Assembly: GCF_019352175.1 (NCBI RefSeq)
Contig: NZ_JACBYI010000008.1
Coordinates: forward strand, 1 to 64,000
Direction of reading: 5' to 3'
Origin: Paenibacillus sp. S150
GTDB lineage: Bacteria > Bacillota > Bacilli > Paenibacillales > Paenibacillaceae
DNA length: 64,000 bases
The notes beneath the pieces are model-generated. The model worked only from the letters and a program-made list of their open reading frames with translations. It did no database searches and had not been told where the DNA came from. Below, in pieces: positions 1 to 8,539 of the stretch (position 1 is the stretch's first letter; each line of letters begins with the position of its first letter). A program made the position numbers and the translations under genes.

Positions 1-1435
1 TTCGGCCTACGCTGTCGGTAATCGATGAAAGGATCAGATACGTGTCCCCTGTATAAATTTTACGCGGGGTGTAATGGAAGGTAATCGTATTCCCGTACCG
101 GTCGCTCATTCCAAGCAAGGAGTAGTTTGAATCCGCACCGCCGAAATACTCTCTGCGCTGATCGCTGTATTCGATGTAGCGCTCCGAAGTATAGTTCCCG
201 CTTCTGAAGTTCCCCCCGTACAACATGCGTTTATCTTTGCCTTTGTAGCCCGCCAGATGAGTGTACTCTTCCAGCGGCTTGGTGGAATCATATTGCAGGG
301 AGTAACGGGCTCCTTCTCCATCGTGGTAGTAAAAGCCCTTCTGATACTCCAAGGACGGAAATCTGAAGGTCCAGCCGTTCCCCAGCTCAAACCGGTTATT
401 GTAATAGTTATAATATTCTCGGCCGTTGGGTCCCGGTGTGGTCGGGCTGGACAGATTGGAGTTGTACATGACCCCGATGTTCAGATCCAGTCCGTCCCTG
501 CCCGGCAGGCTGATCTGGTTCGATTTCCAGGTGAGTGCACCTGAAGCCGGGTCGATCAGTTCACTGTCTCCATTCCGGTCCGAATATTGCACTTTGGCGG
601 TCTGATTAATCACCCGCATCGTATCATCATCTTCAATGACACTGTTGACTACCGCATCCAGCGCATAGGCAGCGGTAACAGCCAAGCTTTCGCCCGCCTC
701 CACAGGCAGTTCTTCATACACGCTGCCCGTAACCAGGGAGCGGGCAGAGGAGCTGCGGGTTTTTGAAATATCTCCATTCGCTGAATCTTCTCCGTAGACC
801 TCATCGGTCACGTTGGCTTGTGCAGGGCTCAACTGCGCCCGCAGTTCATCCCAGGTGTACGCTCCCTGCTGCTTCAGTTCTAGCAATGCCAAGGGCTCAC
901 GGCTGACTTCCCGGCTGAGAAAGGCAAGCTCGTACACGTCCGCATAGGAGGCCCCTTTCATCAGGAGGGCTCTCACTTGCTCTTCCGTCAGGATAGGATC
1001 GCCTTGCAGCGATTGATCCATTGTCGTCAGCAAATATTTGGCTTTGACCTGCTTCATCGTCTCGGTCCAAGGGTCCAAAGCCGCTTCCCCTGCATAGGCG
1101 GCTTCTGTGGCTGTAAGCAGGGGGCTCTCCCAGGATTGGACGCGGTCCCCGTCTCTTAGGGCGGAAGGGGACTCTCCGGGTCCCGGCGTTGCATACGGAT
1201 CCGGCGCCGGTGTGGGTGTCGGTGTCGGCTGTCCCTGGCCTTTCTGTACGTCGCCCAGATTCCCGGGAGCGGGCGAGGGTTGTACAAGTTCGGTTTGATT
1301 CGCACCAGACTTTGCAGCAGCAGCCGCTTGTTCCGTATCCGGTGCGGCCAGTACATTCACTGCATACTCCGGTGTAAGCAGGCATAATGCCAGGAAGATG
1401 AGGACGAGTTTAGTTATAATAGGTTTACGCTTCAA
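1..1435 (-). CDS. RHS/YD-repeat-type secreted protein, 5' part only
   Basis: This is the amino-terminal 478 codons of a large protein that runs off the left edge. The start is a TTG at 1435, chosen because an AAGGAGAG ribosome site lies about 6 nt upstream and the frame opens with a basic and hydrophobic signal peptide (KRKPIITKLVLIFLALCLL). Then come a low-complexity linker rich in Thr-Pro (TPTPTPAPDP), a helical region, and a segment reading SGALTWKSNQISLPGR followed by DLNIGVMYNS, which is the hallmark entry into the RHS amino-terminal (DUF6531-like) domain before the YD repeats. RHS proteins are large beta-cage surface or secreted polymorphic toxins. The toxic tip and any immunity gene would lie outside the window. 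A second, broken RHS-type gene lies 73 nt upstream. Family assignment is fairly firm; the exact role is unknown. Confidence 0.8.
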   Translation of the reverse strand, partial: MKRKPIITKLVLIFLALCLLTPEYAVNVLAAPDTEQAAAAAKSGANQTELVQPSPAPGNLGDVQKGQGQPTPTPTPAPDPYATPGPGESPSALRDGDRVQSWESPLLTATEAAYAGEAALDPWTETMKQVKAKYLLTTMDQSLQGDPILTEEQVRALLMKGASYADVYELAFLSREVSREPLALLELKQQGAYTWDELRAQLSPAQANVTDEVYGEDSANGDISKTRSSSARSLVTGSVYEELPVEAGESLAVTAAYALDAVVNSVIEDDDTMRVINQTAKVQYSDRNGDSELIDPASGALTWKSNQISLPGRDGLDLNIGVMYNSNLSSPTTPGPNGREYYNYYNNRFELGNGWTFRFPSLEYQKGFYYHDGEGARYSLQYDSTKPLEEYTHLAGYKGKDKRMLYGGNFRSGNYTSERYIEYSDQRREYFGGADSNYSLLGMSDRYGNTITFHYTPRKIYTGDTYLILSSITDSVGR

Positions 1436-1508
1436 GCAGATCTCTCCTTAGGGGTGGGTAGGTATTCTTGTCTTCTGATCAAACGTGTCTATTCGTTTAA
1501 AATATGTG

Positions 1509-2320
1509 CTAGGGCTGAACTATTTTTTTCAGCAAACTTCCATTTTTGTCATAGCTAAATGCAGTAACCTTGCCGTCAGGGGAAATCATTTTCGTTAGTC
1601 TGCCCGCGCGTTATATTCATAAGAATAAGTCGTGGAATTATTCACATACGTAATGACAGGGTCCCATGCTGTAGTATCTGCGTAGGTCGTTACATTTTTG
1701 TTGACGATGAAATAGATACTGTCCCCACTGCTTACGGATGTTGTCACGTTCAGCTCATATCCAGTACTGTCGTTGTATTGAATACTTTGCCAGCCAGATG
1801 CAGGCCATAATTGCTCTTGATTTTTCATTACTTTAACCAACACACCATCTCCGTAGGAGATATCCCCCTTTTTAACAACACCTGTAATATGGATGATTCC
1901 AGCTTTAGGCGATAACCATTTTCTCACCGAATCTTGTGCGTCTGGATGCTGTCCGTTGCTCATTACCAACGTGTATGCAGGAGTGCCTTTCCAGCGTCCG
2001 TAAGTCGAGTCCCATGTCATATTGCTATATGAGCTGCCGTTCCATTGCTGATAGTACCACTGATTGAGTCCCTGCTGAGAACTAAAGCCCGTTGAAGCTA
2101 CGTATGTATCGGTTGAGCTTTGAGCAGTGGAGTAAAGTGAACTTGGAAGCTTTTCGATTTTATTCAAGGGCGGCGTTTCTACTGCTGGGACATAGGTTGC
2201 CTGACTAACGGACGTTGTTGAATATGCAAATGTGTCGGGAATATCCATGCTTGACAGAAAAATTGGAATTGTAATTAAAAACGTTATGAAAATCAGTGAA
2301 CTCTTAGATGATTTTTTCAT
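1509..2320 (-). pseudogene. Frameshifted RHS-type secreted protein with carbohydrate-binding-like module
   Basis: The readable frame 1595-2320 encodes 241 residues from an ATG preceded by AGGGAG. The ATG at 2371 has no ribosome site. It has a signal peptide ending near DTFAYS, then a beta-rich module with YYQQWNGSSYSNMTWD, SGDSIYFIVNKN and WDPVITYVN, a pattern I associate with the sugar-binding-like segment of Paenibacillus wall-associated RHS proteins. The frame ends YSYEYNARAD-stop. In the neighbouring frame the text continues TKMISPDGKVTAFSYDKNG up to a TAG at 1509, which is a recognisable YD repeat. Adding one G in the GGGC run near 1604 restores YNARGRLTKM. So a one-base deletion has broken the gene, and only one YD unit is left before a stop. 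The 241-residue product could still be made and secreted. Confidence 0.75.
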
Positions 2321-2480
2321 AATTTTCTCCCTTAATTTAATGTTTTTCAATTTTGGATAGCTATGTATCATAGTATATTTTAGAGTTCCAATATTTTCTA
2401 TAGGTAGAATAAAGAGTATTAATATCTACTTTTGTCGATTCATGTAATCCAGCTTAAAATAAGCTAAAAGATAGCACATC
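2321..2480. other. Gene-free leader between spoIIA terminator and RHS-type gene
   Basis: AT-rich DNA upstream of the broken RHS-type gene. No convincing ORF was seen. It presumably holds that gene's promoter, but I could not fix -35/-10 boxes. Confidence 0.4.
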
Positions 2481-2506
2481 AAAAAACCGCCCCTCCCGAG
2501 GCGGCC
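2481..2506 (-). terminator. Rho-independent terminator of the spoIIA operon
   Basis: On the minus strand a CCGCC/GGCGG stem with an 8-nt loop is followed by six T residues. It lies about 170 nt beyond the sigF stop. The operon therefore ends here rather than continuing into spoVA genes as in some Bacillus. Confidence 0.75.
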
Positions 2507-2676
2507 TTCTGCTCCAAACCTTCATTTCACCCGTCACATTCACTGCCCACACTTAAAATCCCGGCTCCTGCAATTTGCTTGTTGTTTGAACTTGCTCTTC
2601 CCGGCTCATAACTCCTTGCCTCTTGCACCTAAGCTTCCTGCCTGTCCCCTGCCTGCCTCTATCCTGACAGCCTGCC

Positions 2677-3432
2677 CTACTGTGCAATCTGCTCGCGGAT
2701 GTTCGCGAGGATCTTCTTCTCCAGCCTCGATACCTGGACCTGCGAAATGCCGAGGCGGCTGGCGACTTCGGATTGGGTCTGGTCGCGGTAGTAGCGCAGG
2801 TAGACGATCAGGCGCTCGCGCTCGGTTAAGGCCCCGATGGCCTCGTTCAGCGCGAGCTTGTCAAACCAGCGCTCCTGCGTCTCGTCGGCGATCTGGTCGA
2901 TCAGTGTGATCGGATCGCCGTCGTTCTCGAAGACGGTCTCGTGGATCGAGGTCGGCGGCTTGTTGGCCTCCTGGGCGAACACGATTTCTTCAGGGGTTAC
3001 CCCCAGCGCCTCCGCAACTTCACCGATGGTCGGCAGGCGGTCCAGCGTTTTGGACATTTCGTCCTTCATTTTGCGGACCTTGTTGGCCATCTCCTTCAGC
3101 GAGCGGCTAACCTTGAGGGTCCCGTCGTCGCGCAGGAACCGCTGGATTTCGCCGATAATCATCGGTACGGCATAGGTGGAGAATTTGACCTCATAGCTGA
3201 GGTCGAATTTGTCAACGGACTTCAGCAGTCCGATACAGCCAATCTGGAATAAATCGTCAGGCTCATAACCGCGGTTCATAAACCGCTGCACCACCGACCA
3301 GACGAGGCGAATATTGCAGTTGACCAGCGTATCGCGGGCCAGGTTATCTCCGGCTTGACTGAGTGCAATCAGACGTTTGACCTCCGCATCGTCCAAATAG
3401 GTCGGCGGAGCTTTTTTTGACTCTGCATCCAT
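2677..3432 (-). CDS. sigF: RNA polymerase sporulation sigma factor SigF (SpoIIAC)
   Basis: This is the forespore-specific sigma factor of 251 residues, the usual length. Region 2 reads RLVWSVVQRFMNRGYEPDDL and KFSTYAVPMIIGEIQRFLR (core binding and -10 recognition). Region 3 follows, and region 4.2 ends with a helix-turn-helix QSEVASRLGISQVQVSRLEK (-35 recognition). It is the last gene of dacF-spoIIAA-spoIIAB-sigF and starts 11 nt after spoIIAB. In Bacillus, SigF is held inactive by SpoIIAB before septation and released by dephosphorylated SpoIIAA in the forespore. The gene order here implies the same partner switch. Confidence 0.97.
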   Translation of the reverse strand: MDAESKKAPPTYLDDAEVKRLIALSQAGDNLARDTLVNCNIRLVWSVVQRFMNRGYEPDDLFQIGCIGLLKSVDKFDLSYEVKFSTYAVPMIIGEIQRFLRDDGTLKVSRSLKEMANKVRKMKDEMSKTLDRLPTIGEVAEALGVTPEEIVFAQEANKPPTSIHETVFENDGDPITLIDQIADETQERWFDKLALNEAIGALTERERLIVYLRYYRDQTQSEVASRLGISQVQVSRLEKKILANIREQIAQ

Positions 3433-3443
3433 GGCTCCAACCC

Positions 3444-3899
3444 CTAATTGTATAAAGCTTTTTTCGAGACGATGGTTTTCTTCATTGAAATGGAGGTACC
3501 GCGCCCCGGTTCACTTGTCACTTCGAATTCATCCATGAAATTTTCCATAATCGTAAACCCCATACCCGAACGCTCCAGCTCCGGCTTGGAGGTGTAGAGC
3601 GGCTGCTGGGCCAGCTCCAAATCATCAATGCCCCGGCCCTGGTCCTCAATGGTGAGATGGACCGTTTCAAATTCAATGGAGGCAGAAATGCTGACAATTC
3701 CCTCAGGGTTGCTGTCATATCCGTGGATGATGCAGTTGGTGACCGCCTCGGACACAACCGTCTTCAGATCATTCAGCTCCTCCATCGTAGGATCGAGCCG
3801 GGAGACAAAAGCCGCCACCACCACGCGTGCGAACGATTCGTTCTCCGACAATGCGGCGAACTGGACGCTCATGAAGTTACCCGCTTCACTCTTTGTCAT
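3444..3899 (-). CDS. spoIIAB: Anti-sigma F factor SpoIIAB (serine kinase)
   Basis: A 151-residue GHKL-type protein kinase and anti-sigma factor. The amino end [20 protein letters not shown] is the typical SpoIIAB opening. The ATP-binding signatures are the N-box [10 protein letters not shown], the G1 box EDQGRGI, and [19 protein letters not shown]. In the family it binds SigF in the predivisional cell and phosphorylates SpoIIAA. The ATG overlaps the SpoIIAA stop as ATGA, so the two are translationally coupled and likely made in matched amounts. Start and length agree with the Bacillus protein. Confidence 0.97.
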   Translation of the reverse strand: MTKSEAGNFMSVQFAALSENESFARVVVAAFVSRLDPTMEELNDLKTVVSEAVTNCIIHGYDSNPEGIVSISASIEFETVHLTIEDQGRGIDDLELAQQPLYTSKPELERSGMGFTIMENFMDEFEVTSEPGRGTSISMKKTIVSKKALYN

Positions 3900-4249
3900 A
3901 ACGCAACCTCCAAATCCGAGAGTGCAGCGCTCTCGTCGTCATATAGGGGCATGATTTTGAACAAGCCCGACATTTCCAGCAGCCTTTTTACAGGTGCGGT
4001 GGCATCACAGACGACCATTTTACCGCCTTTGCTGCGGATTAGCTTGTACCGGCCGAGAATAACGCCTAAGCCTGAGCTGTCCATGAACTGGAGTTCCTTC
4101 AGGCTGAGAATCAGATGCTCGACCTGTCCCCGCATAATCGCATCATCCATATCCATACGTACATACTCGGCTGCGTGATGGTCCAGCTCTCCAGACAGCC
4201 GGACAATCAGCACACCCCGGTGATGCTCCATCTCCACATGAGAATTCAT
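3896..4249 (-). CDS. spoIIAA: Anti-anti-sigma factor SpoIIAA
   Basis: A 117-residue STAS-domain protein that frees SigF by binding SpoIIAB. The phospho-acceptor motif [14 protein letters not shown] puts the conserved serine at residue 58, the position used in Bacillus. I chose the ATG at 4249, behind GAGGAG. The open frame runs upstream to 4360, but that extension is Arg/Cys-rich, lacks a ribosome site and overlaps the promoter region. It is the first gene of the spoIIA unit proper, 174 nt downstream of dacF. Confidence 0.95.
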   Translation of the reverse strand: MNSHVEMEHHRGVLIVRLSGELDHHAAEYVRMDMDDAIMRGQVEHLILSLKELQFMDSSGLGVILGRYKLIRSKGGKMVVCDATAPVKRLLEMSGLFKIMPLYDDESAALSDLEVAL

Positions 4250-4320
4250 GCTTGCCACTCTCCTCTTCGTTGCTTTCAGAACCCGTCCTGTACAACAGTT
4301 CTTTCCCCTACAAGGACAAG

Positions 4321-4349
4321 GTTTTCTACGCCGGAATTCTATAATCCTG
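4321..4349 (-). promoter_or_regulatory. Candidate sigma-H promoter for spoIIA
   Basis: Minus strand: CAGGATTAT, 11-nt spacer, then GTAGAAAAC. This fits the sigma-H pattern RnAGGAwWW-N11/12-RnnGAAT with one mismatch in the -10. It lies in the dacF-spoIIAA gap, where the Bacillus spoIIA sigma-H promoter is located. The same arrangement is found upstream of spo0A in this window. Confidence 0.5.
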
Positions 4350-4423
4350 CCTCGCGACAAAACTAGAAGAAAACTCCTACGAATCTACAGAAAGCCTGAG
4401 GCCAATCTACAAAAAACAAGAAA

Positions 4424-5626
4424 TTAATCAATCCGGAACATAGAGCCTGTGGTCCGTTTGAACAGCTTCCACCAGCCCGCCTTCGGCACATCCGCGTCTG
4501 CCTTCAGCTCATATTCCTTAAGGACATTGGTACCCTGATAGACGACCAGCTTGCCCACCGTCTGTCCTGCGGCCACAGGGGCTTTTATGCTTTCCGGCAC
4601 GACAAGCTCATGGCGGATGCCTTCCTGGGTGACACCTTTTTTCAAAAGCACGCTGTAGGTTTCCTTGGCGGTCAGAGGGAGCTGGGTCTTCACGCCTTTT
4701 TCAATCTTCACGGTGCCGATGGCTTCTCCCTCTTGGTGTATCGTGTGGACCTTATACCCGTTAAAGAGATAGTCGAACATTGCCGACACCTCGCTGTTGC
4801 GCGTTTTGGTATTCGGTTCACCCAGCACAACCGCAACGGCACGCAGTCCGTCTCTGGCCGCAGTCGCGGAGAGGCAGAACTTGGCTTCGGACGTATAGCC
4901 CGTCTTCAGACCGTCAGCCCCTGTATAAAAGCGCACCAGCTTGTTCGTATTCACCAGCCAGAACGGCTTGGTCGAATCCTTGCGCAGGTAATCCTGATAG
5001 GAGCCGGTGTACTTGATAATCCGTTCATGCTTCAGCAGCTCCTGGCTGATGACGGCAATGTCGTGGGCGGAGGAATAGTGATTCTCGGCCGGCAGACCGT
5101 TGCAGTTGGCAAAATGCGTGTCCTTCAGGCCAAGCTCTTCGGCCTTCTTGTTCATCTGATCAACAAAAGCGCTCTCCGACCCGGCCAATTTCTCGGCCAT
5201 CGCCACAGAAGCGTCATTGCCCGAGGCCATCGCGATGCCCTTGAGCATTTCATCCACCGTCATTTCTTCTCCAGGCTCCAGAAAAATCTGCGACCCGCCC
5301 ATGGAGGCGGCATATTCACTCGTCCGCACCTTGTCGGTCAATTGCAGTCTGCCTTCGTCCAGCGCTTCGACGGTCAGCAGCATCGTCATAATTTTCGTGA
5401 TGCTTGCCGGAGGCAGCTTTTCGTGGCTGTTCTTCTCATAGATCACGGTTCCGGTGTTCGCATCCATCAGAATGGCGGAGCGTGCTCCGGGTGCCAGATC
5501 CACAGCGGCGGCGTTCTTGCCGGTGTCCTTGGCTTTGGCTTTTTCCTCTGCATGTGCGCCTGAGGCCGCTCCCAGAACCGAAGCAGCAACACACAGCACA
5601 AGCAGTACATAACGCATTTTTCTCAC
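4424..5626 (-). CDS. dacF: Sporulation D-alanyl-D-alanine carboxypeptidase DacF
   Basis: A 400-residue penicillin-binding protein of the S11 family that trims the terminal D-Ala of peptidoglycan stem peptides. It has a signal peptide (VLLVLCVAASVLGAASGAHA). The active-site triad is clear: SITK at residues 75-78, SGN at 135-137 and KTG at 241-243. A carboxy-terminal beta domain and a short amphipathic tail (WWKLFKRTTGSMF) for membrane attachment follow. Its place directly before spoIIAA matches Bacillus dacF, which acts in the forespore. No pupG or drm gene lies upstream as it would in Bacillus; an accessory block of about 18 kb begins there. Confidence 0.92.
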   Translation of the reverse strand: MRKMRYVLLVLCVAASVLGAASGAHAEEKAKAKDTGKNAAAVDLAPGARSAILMDANTGTVIYEKNSHEKLPPASITKIMTMLLTVEALDEGRLQLTDKVRTSEYAASMGGSQIFLEPGEEMTVDEMLKGIAMASGNDASVAMAEKLAGSESAFVDQMNKKAEELGLKDTHFANCNGLPAENHYSSAHDIAVISQELLKHERIIKYTGSYQDYLRKDSTKPFWLVNTNKLVRFYTGADGLKTGYTSEAKFCLSATAARDGLRAVAVVLGEPNTKTRNSEVSAMFDYLFNGYKVHTIHQEGEAIGTVKIEKGVKTQLPLTAKETYSVLLKKGVTQEGIRHELVVPESIKAPVAAGQTVGKLVVYQGTNVLKEYELKADADVPKAGWWKLFKRTTGSMFRID

Positions 5627-5715
5627 ATGGTTCCCCTCCTGAACATTAACCTTTATTTCACAGGTACTGTGTTCCAGTCTGGTCAGAAAGGGTGAAAATT
5701 ATTCCATATGTGCGT

Positions 5716-5775
5716 AAAAAAAACGCAGCCAAGCCGTTGATTCCGCTGCCGCGGAATCAACGGGAACCTGGCTTG
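5716..5775 (-). terminator. Long-stem terminator of the acyltransferase gene
   Basis: The core arms GTTGATTCCGC and GCGGAATCAAC around a TGCC loop are perfect, and outer AGCCAAG/CTTGGCT-like pairing extends the stem. On the minus strand a run of eight T residues follows. It separates the acyltransferase gene from dacF. Confidence 0.8.
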
Positions 5776-5855
5776 CGCGGGCCGCATAATTGCGGTGGTG
5801 AGGGTAGGGGTTGAATTGAAGCGCTCTATATTGCCTCACGCTTCATTTCCTCAGT

Positions 5856-6908
5856 TTAGTCTCCGGCCGAGACTCCGTTCCGTACTGCGGCGCGTTCACT
5901 GTAGCTGACGGCAGGGCGGCTGCCCCCATTATGACCAAGATACAGTCTGGAGAGCAGCGGGAACCGGCTGATCCACAGGGCTGCGAGAAGCGGGACGCCG
6001 ACGCCGATTACCGTGAAGGGCACCAGGCCGTAGTCTGTGCCGAGCAGATATTTCAGCGCATAATTCACCGGCAGGTGGAGGTACATGATGGCAATCGTAT
6101 TGCGGCCCAAATTGCCCAGCCATTGCAGCGGAAGCACCTTCGACAGCCAGTACACTCCCGCGCAAATGGTCAGGGAGATCAGCAGCGGAATAATGAGGTC
6201 GAGCAGCAAGGCATTGTATTCCTTGTATTTCATGTTCAGGCTGTAATGAATAAGTCCGGTACGCTCCAGTGCAAACACCCCTGCACACAGCGGCAGCAAC
6301 AACGGCAGGGCAATCCGGCGGCTGATCAGCGCGGGAATCGCTTTTTTGCCATAGTAGCCGACGGCATAATAAGTCACCGCCAATAATGAAACGTCGATGT
6401 TCCAGGGAAGGTTATAGTTATGGAGCGAAGTGAGGGAGATCAGGTGGGATAGAGAATAAGCGGCGGCAATCAGGAGGAGCTGCGTTCTCATGGAGTAGCG
6501 CACAATGAAACCGAACAGCAGTTGTGTAAAAAGCAGACAAGTTATGAACCAGAACACACCATACGGACCGGTCAGCGACAGCCCCCCATAGAGCAGTCTG
6601 GCGATATTTTCGGCAAATCCTTTGATATTGAAGGTGAACAGCAGCAGCACGGAGGCAATCAGGATTCCGTAGGCCGCATAAGGTGTCATCAGCCCTTTCG
6701 TCCGTTTGGCTGCCCAGCCGAGATACCGGTCCGGATCCACCGGCTTGAAGACCAGCCCGCTAAGCATAAAGAACAGCGGCATTCGGAACCAGGACAGATA
6801 ATGGTTGGCCGCCGCATCGCCGGAGTGTCCCATGACCACAAAAATAATACTGAAACCCTTCGCCGCGTCAATCCACAGCTCACGCCGTTTATTCACAATG
6901 AGTTCCAT
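5856..6908 (-). CDS. Acyltransferase 3 family membrane protein (fucose 4-O-acetylase-like)
   Basis: A 350-residue integral membrane acyltransferase with about ten hydrophobic segments. The opening RELWIDAAKGFSIIFVVMGH carries the conserved Asp and His of the family, and WFRMPLFFMLSGLVF follows. These enzymes move acetyl or similar groups from the cytoplasm onto sugars of cell-surface glycans. The short loop pattern resembles the NolL/fucose 4-O-acetylase branch (COG3594) more than the large OafA type. The gene is monocistronic with its own terminator, and no neighbouring glycan genes reveal the substrate. Confidence 0.8.
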   Translation of the reverse strand: MELIVNKRRELWIDAAKGFSIIFVVMGHSGDAAANHYLSWFRMPLFFMLSGLVFKPVDPDRYLGWAAKRTKGLMTPYAAYGILIASVLLLFTFNIKGFAENIARLLYGGLSLTGPYGVFWFITCLLFTQLLFGFIVRYSMRTQLLLIAAAYSLSHLISLTSLHNYNLPWNIDVSLLAVTYYAVGYYGKKAIPALISRRIALPLLLPLCAGVFALERTGLIHYSLNMKYKEYNALLLDLIIPLLISLTICAGVYWLSKVLPLQWLGNLGRNTIAIMYLHLPVNYALKYLLGTDYGLVPFTVIGVGVPLLAALWISRFPLLSRLYLGHNGGSRPAVSYSERAAVRNGVSAGD

Positions 6909-7036
6909 CTCCTCCCAGTTCAGTTTTATATTTAATGTAATTATAGGGGAGTTTACATTTCATTTCAATTTTAAAGTTACTAAATTGTCATAAATGAATC
7001 AGAAGTCGCAGATCAAAAGCGGACCGGCCCCCATGC

Positions 7037-7098
7037 AAAAACCGCCAATTGCAGGGTTCGCTGGAATGGTAGAAATAGCACTGTAATGGCGGTTTTTT
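7037..7098. terminator. Terminator-like hairpin without an obvious gene
   Basis: Arms ACCGCCAATTGCAG and CTGTAATGGCGGT enclose a loop of about 26 nt, with A4 before and T6 after. It lies upstream of the divergent end of the acyltransferase gene. It may be a terminator remnant or a mobile hairpin repeat. Confidence 0.5.
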
Positions 7099-7220
7099 AT
7101 AGGAATGTTGACCTAATACAACATCCCGTAAGTTCTTCCCCCACTTTTAGAGCCCCTAAAAGCATGGTGAAAAAGTGACCGGAGAGCCGATAGGGAGCCA
7201 AACAGCGGTAGCAGTCGCCT

Positions 7221-7276
7221 TTGTAGCCGGATTTCCCCCTATAGGGGGTTACAAAATTCAAAAAATCCGGCTACAA
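7221..7276. repeat. Nested inverted repeat
   Basis: Perfect 14-nt arms TTGTAGCCGGATTT (7221-7234) and AAATCCGGCTACAA (7263-7276) enclose a second perfect palindrome CCCCCTATAGGGGG (7235-7248). No gene overlaps it. It looks like a small non-coding palindromic element. Confidence 0.8.
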
Positions 7277-7544
7277 CAGCGAGTAGAAACCCCTACCCGG
7301 CCATAAGCCACGACAAAATCACCACACTTCTAAAGGAAAAAAAGGTAAATAAAAGTGTTTTGGTCCATTCACTCTTGTCTTGCTCCACAAAGGCCATTGG
7401 GAAACGTCTCCCTTTCAAGAGACGTTGGAAGAACTTGTGCCTCTGCTGTGTAAGCCGTTTGGCTTTATTATAGCCCCTTGGTAACATGGGGGAGGAACTT
7501 TTGCGATTGCTGTAGCTACTAGCAGCCTGCTCCGAAGCAATCCT

Positions 7545-7950
7545 GCCGGGCGAGCTTCAACAACGGCATTTCTGCCGTTATTTCGGGCAATCTGGCCCGG
7601 GCGAGCCTCAACAACGGCATTTCTGCCGTTATTTCCGGGCAATCCTCCCGGGCGAGCTCCAACAACGGCATTTCTGCCGTTATTTCGGGCAATCTGGCCC
7701 GGGCGAGCCTCAATAACGGCATTTTTACCGTTATTTCCGGCAATCTACCCGGGCGAGCTTCAACAACGGCATTTTTGCCGTTATTTCCGGGCAATCCTCC
7801 CGGGCGAGCCTCAACAACGGCATTTTTGCCGTTATTTCCGGGCAATCCTCCCGGGCGAGCCTCAACAACGGCATTTCTGCCGTTATTTCCGGGCAATCCT
7901 CCCGGGCGAGCCTCAACAACGGCATTTCTGCCGTTATATCCGGGCAATCC
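7545..7950. repeat. Tandem 50/51-bp hairpin repeat, eight units
   Basis: Eight copies of a unit built from a GGGCGAGC-CTC segment and the inverted repeat AACGGCATTTCTGCCGTT, then ATTTCCGGGCAATC. The hairpin core recurs near 7563, 7613, 7665, 7716, 7766, 7818, 7869 and 7920. Unit length alternates between 50 and 51 nt, so no reading frame is kept and the ORFs running through it are artefacts. Substitutions in the arms are often compensated, for example the unit at 7716 with TAACGGCATTTTTACCGTTA, but not always. Confidence 0.9.
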
Positions 7951-7951
7951 A

Positions 7952-8440
7952 ACACTTTGGGCGAAATTGAAGGTACTTTTACCCTTGATTTCACCTTTTG
8001 CCCCGCCAGCCAAGGAATTAAAAGCACTTTTACCTTTGATTCCCGGCCCGGAGCCCACTTTGGGCGAAATCAGAGGTACTTTTACCCTTGATTTCACCTT
8101 TTACCCCGCCAGCCAAGGAATTAAAAGCACTTTTACCTTTGATTCCCGGCCCGGACCCCACTTTGGGCGAAATCAGAGGTACTTTTACCCTTGATTTCAC
8201 CTTTTGCCCCGCCAGCCGCGGAATCAAAAGCACTTCTACCTTTGATTCCCGGCCCGGACCCCACTCTGGGCAAGATCAGAGGTACTTTTACCCTTGATTT
8301 CACCTTTTGCCCCGCCAGCCGCGGAATTAAAAGCACTTCTACCTTTGATTCCCGGCCCGGACCCCACTCTGGGCAAGATCAGAGGTACTTTTACCCTTGA
8401 TTCCCGGCCCGGAGCCGGATTTGGCCATATCAAAGGTACT
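7952..8440. repeat. Tandem 103-bp composite hairpin repeat, about 4.5 units
   Basis: Starts with CTTTGGGCGAAAT at 7954 and recurs near 8058, 8161, 8264 and 8367. Each 103-bp unit is itself a dimer of halves of about 51 nt. One half carries AATCAGAGGTACTTTTACCC and TTGATT, the other AATTAAAAGCACTTTTACC and TTTGATT, and each can fold into a hairpin with a CTTT loop. GC-rich spacers (GCCCCGCCAGCC, CCCGGCCCGG) separate the hairpins. The period is not divisible by three, so this is not a coding repeat. It continues the 51-nt spacing of the preceding array. Confidence 0.88.
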
Positions 8441-8493
8441 CTTGGCGATACCAAAGGCAGTGTGCCGCAGACCGGCTTCCCTCTCTAAAGCCG

Positions 8494-8523
8494 TAAGGGC
8501 CACCCGCTTCCGGGTGGCCCTTA
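8494..8523 (-). terminator. Hairpin at the end of the opp operon
   Basis: A perfect stem TAAGGGCCACCCG / CGGGTGGCCCTTA with a CTTC loop lies just beyond the oppF stop. The T-run on the minus strand is weak, so this may be a terminator or an mRNA-stabilising end. Confidence 0.55.
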
Positions 8524-8539
8524 CTCTTTCAACTTACTG

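Noticed and set aside
897..1385. A 162-codon minus-strand ORF
   Set aside because: It is out of frame with the RHS-type gene, which has a signal peptide, ribosome site and DUF6531-like text in the other frame.
7293..7487. A 64-codon minus-strand ORF
   Set aside because: No ribosome site and no family resemblance; lies between palindromic elements.
7545..8440. CRISPR array
   Set aside because: Units are direct tandem copies without unique spacers, and no cas genes are nearby.
7519..8488. Several overlapping ORFs of 60-190 codons in all frames across the repeats
   Set aside because: Unit lengths of 50, 51 and 103 nt do not keep frame, both strands are open alike, and no ribosome site or protein-like sequence is present.
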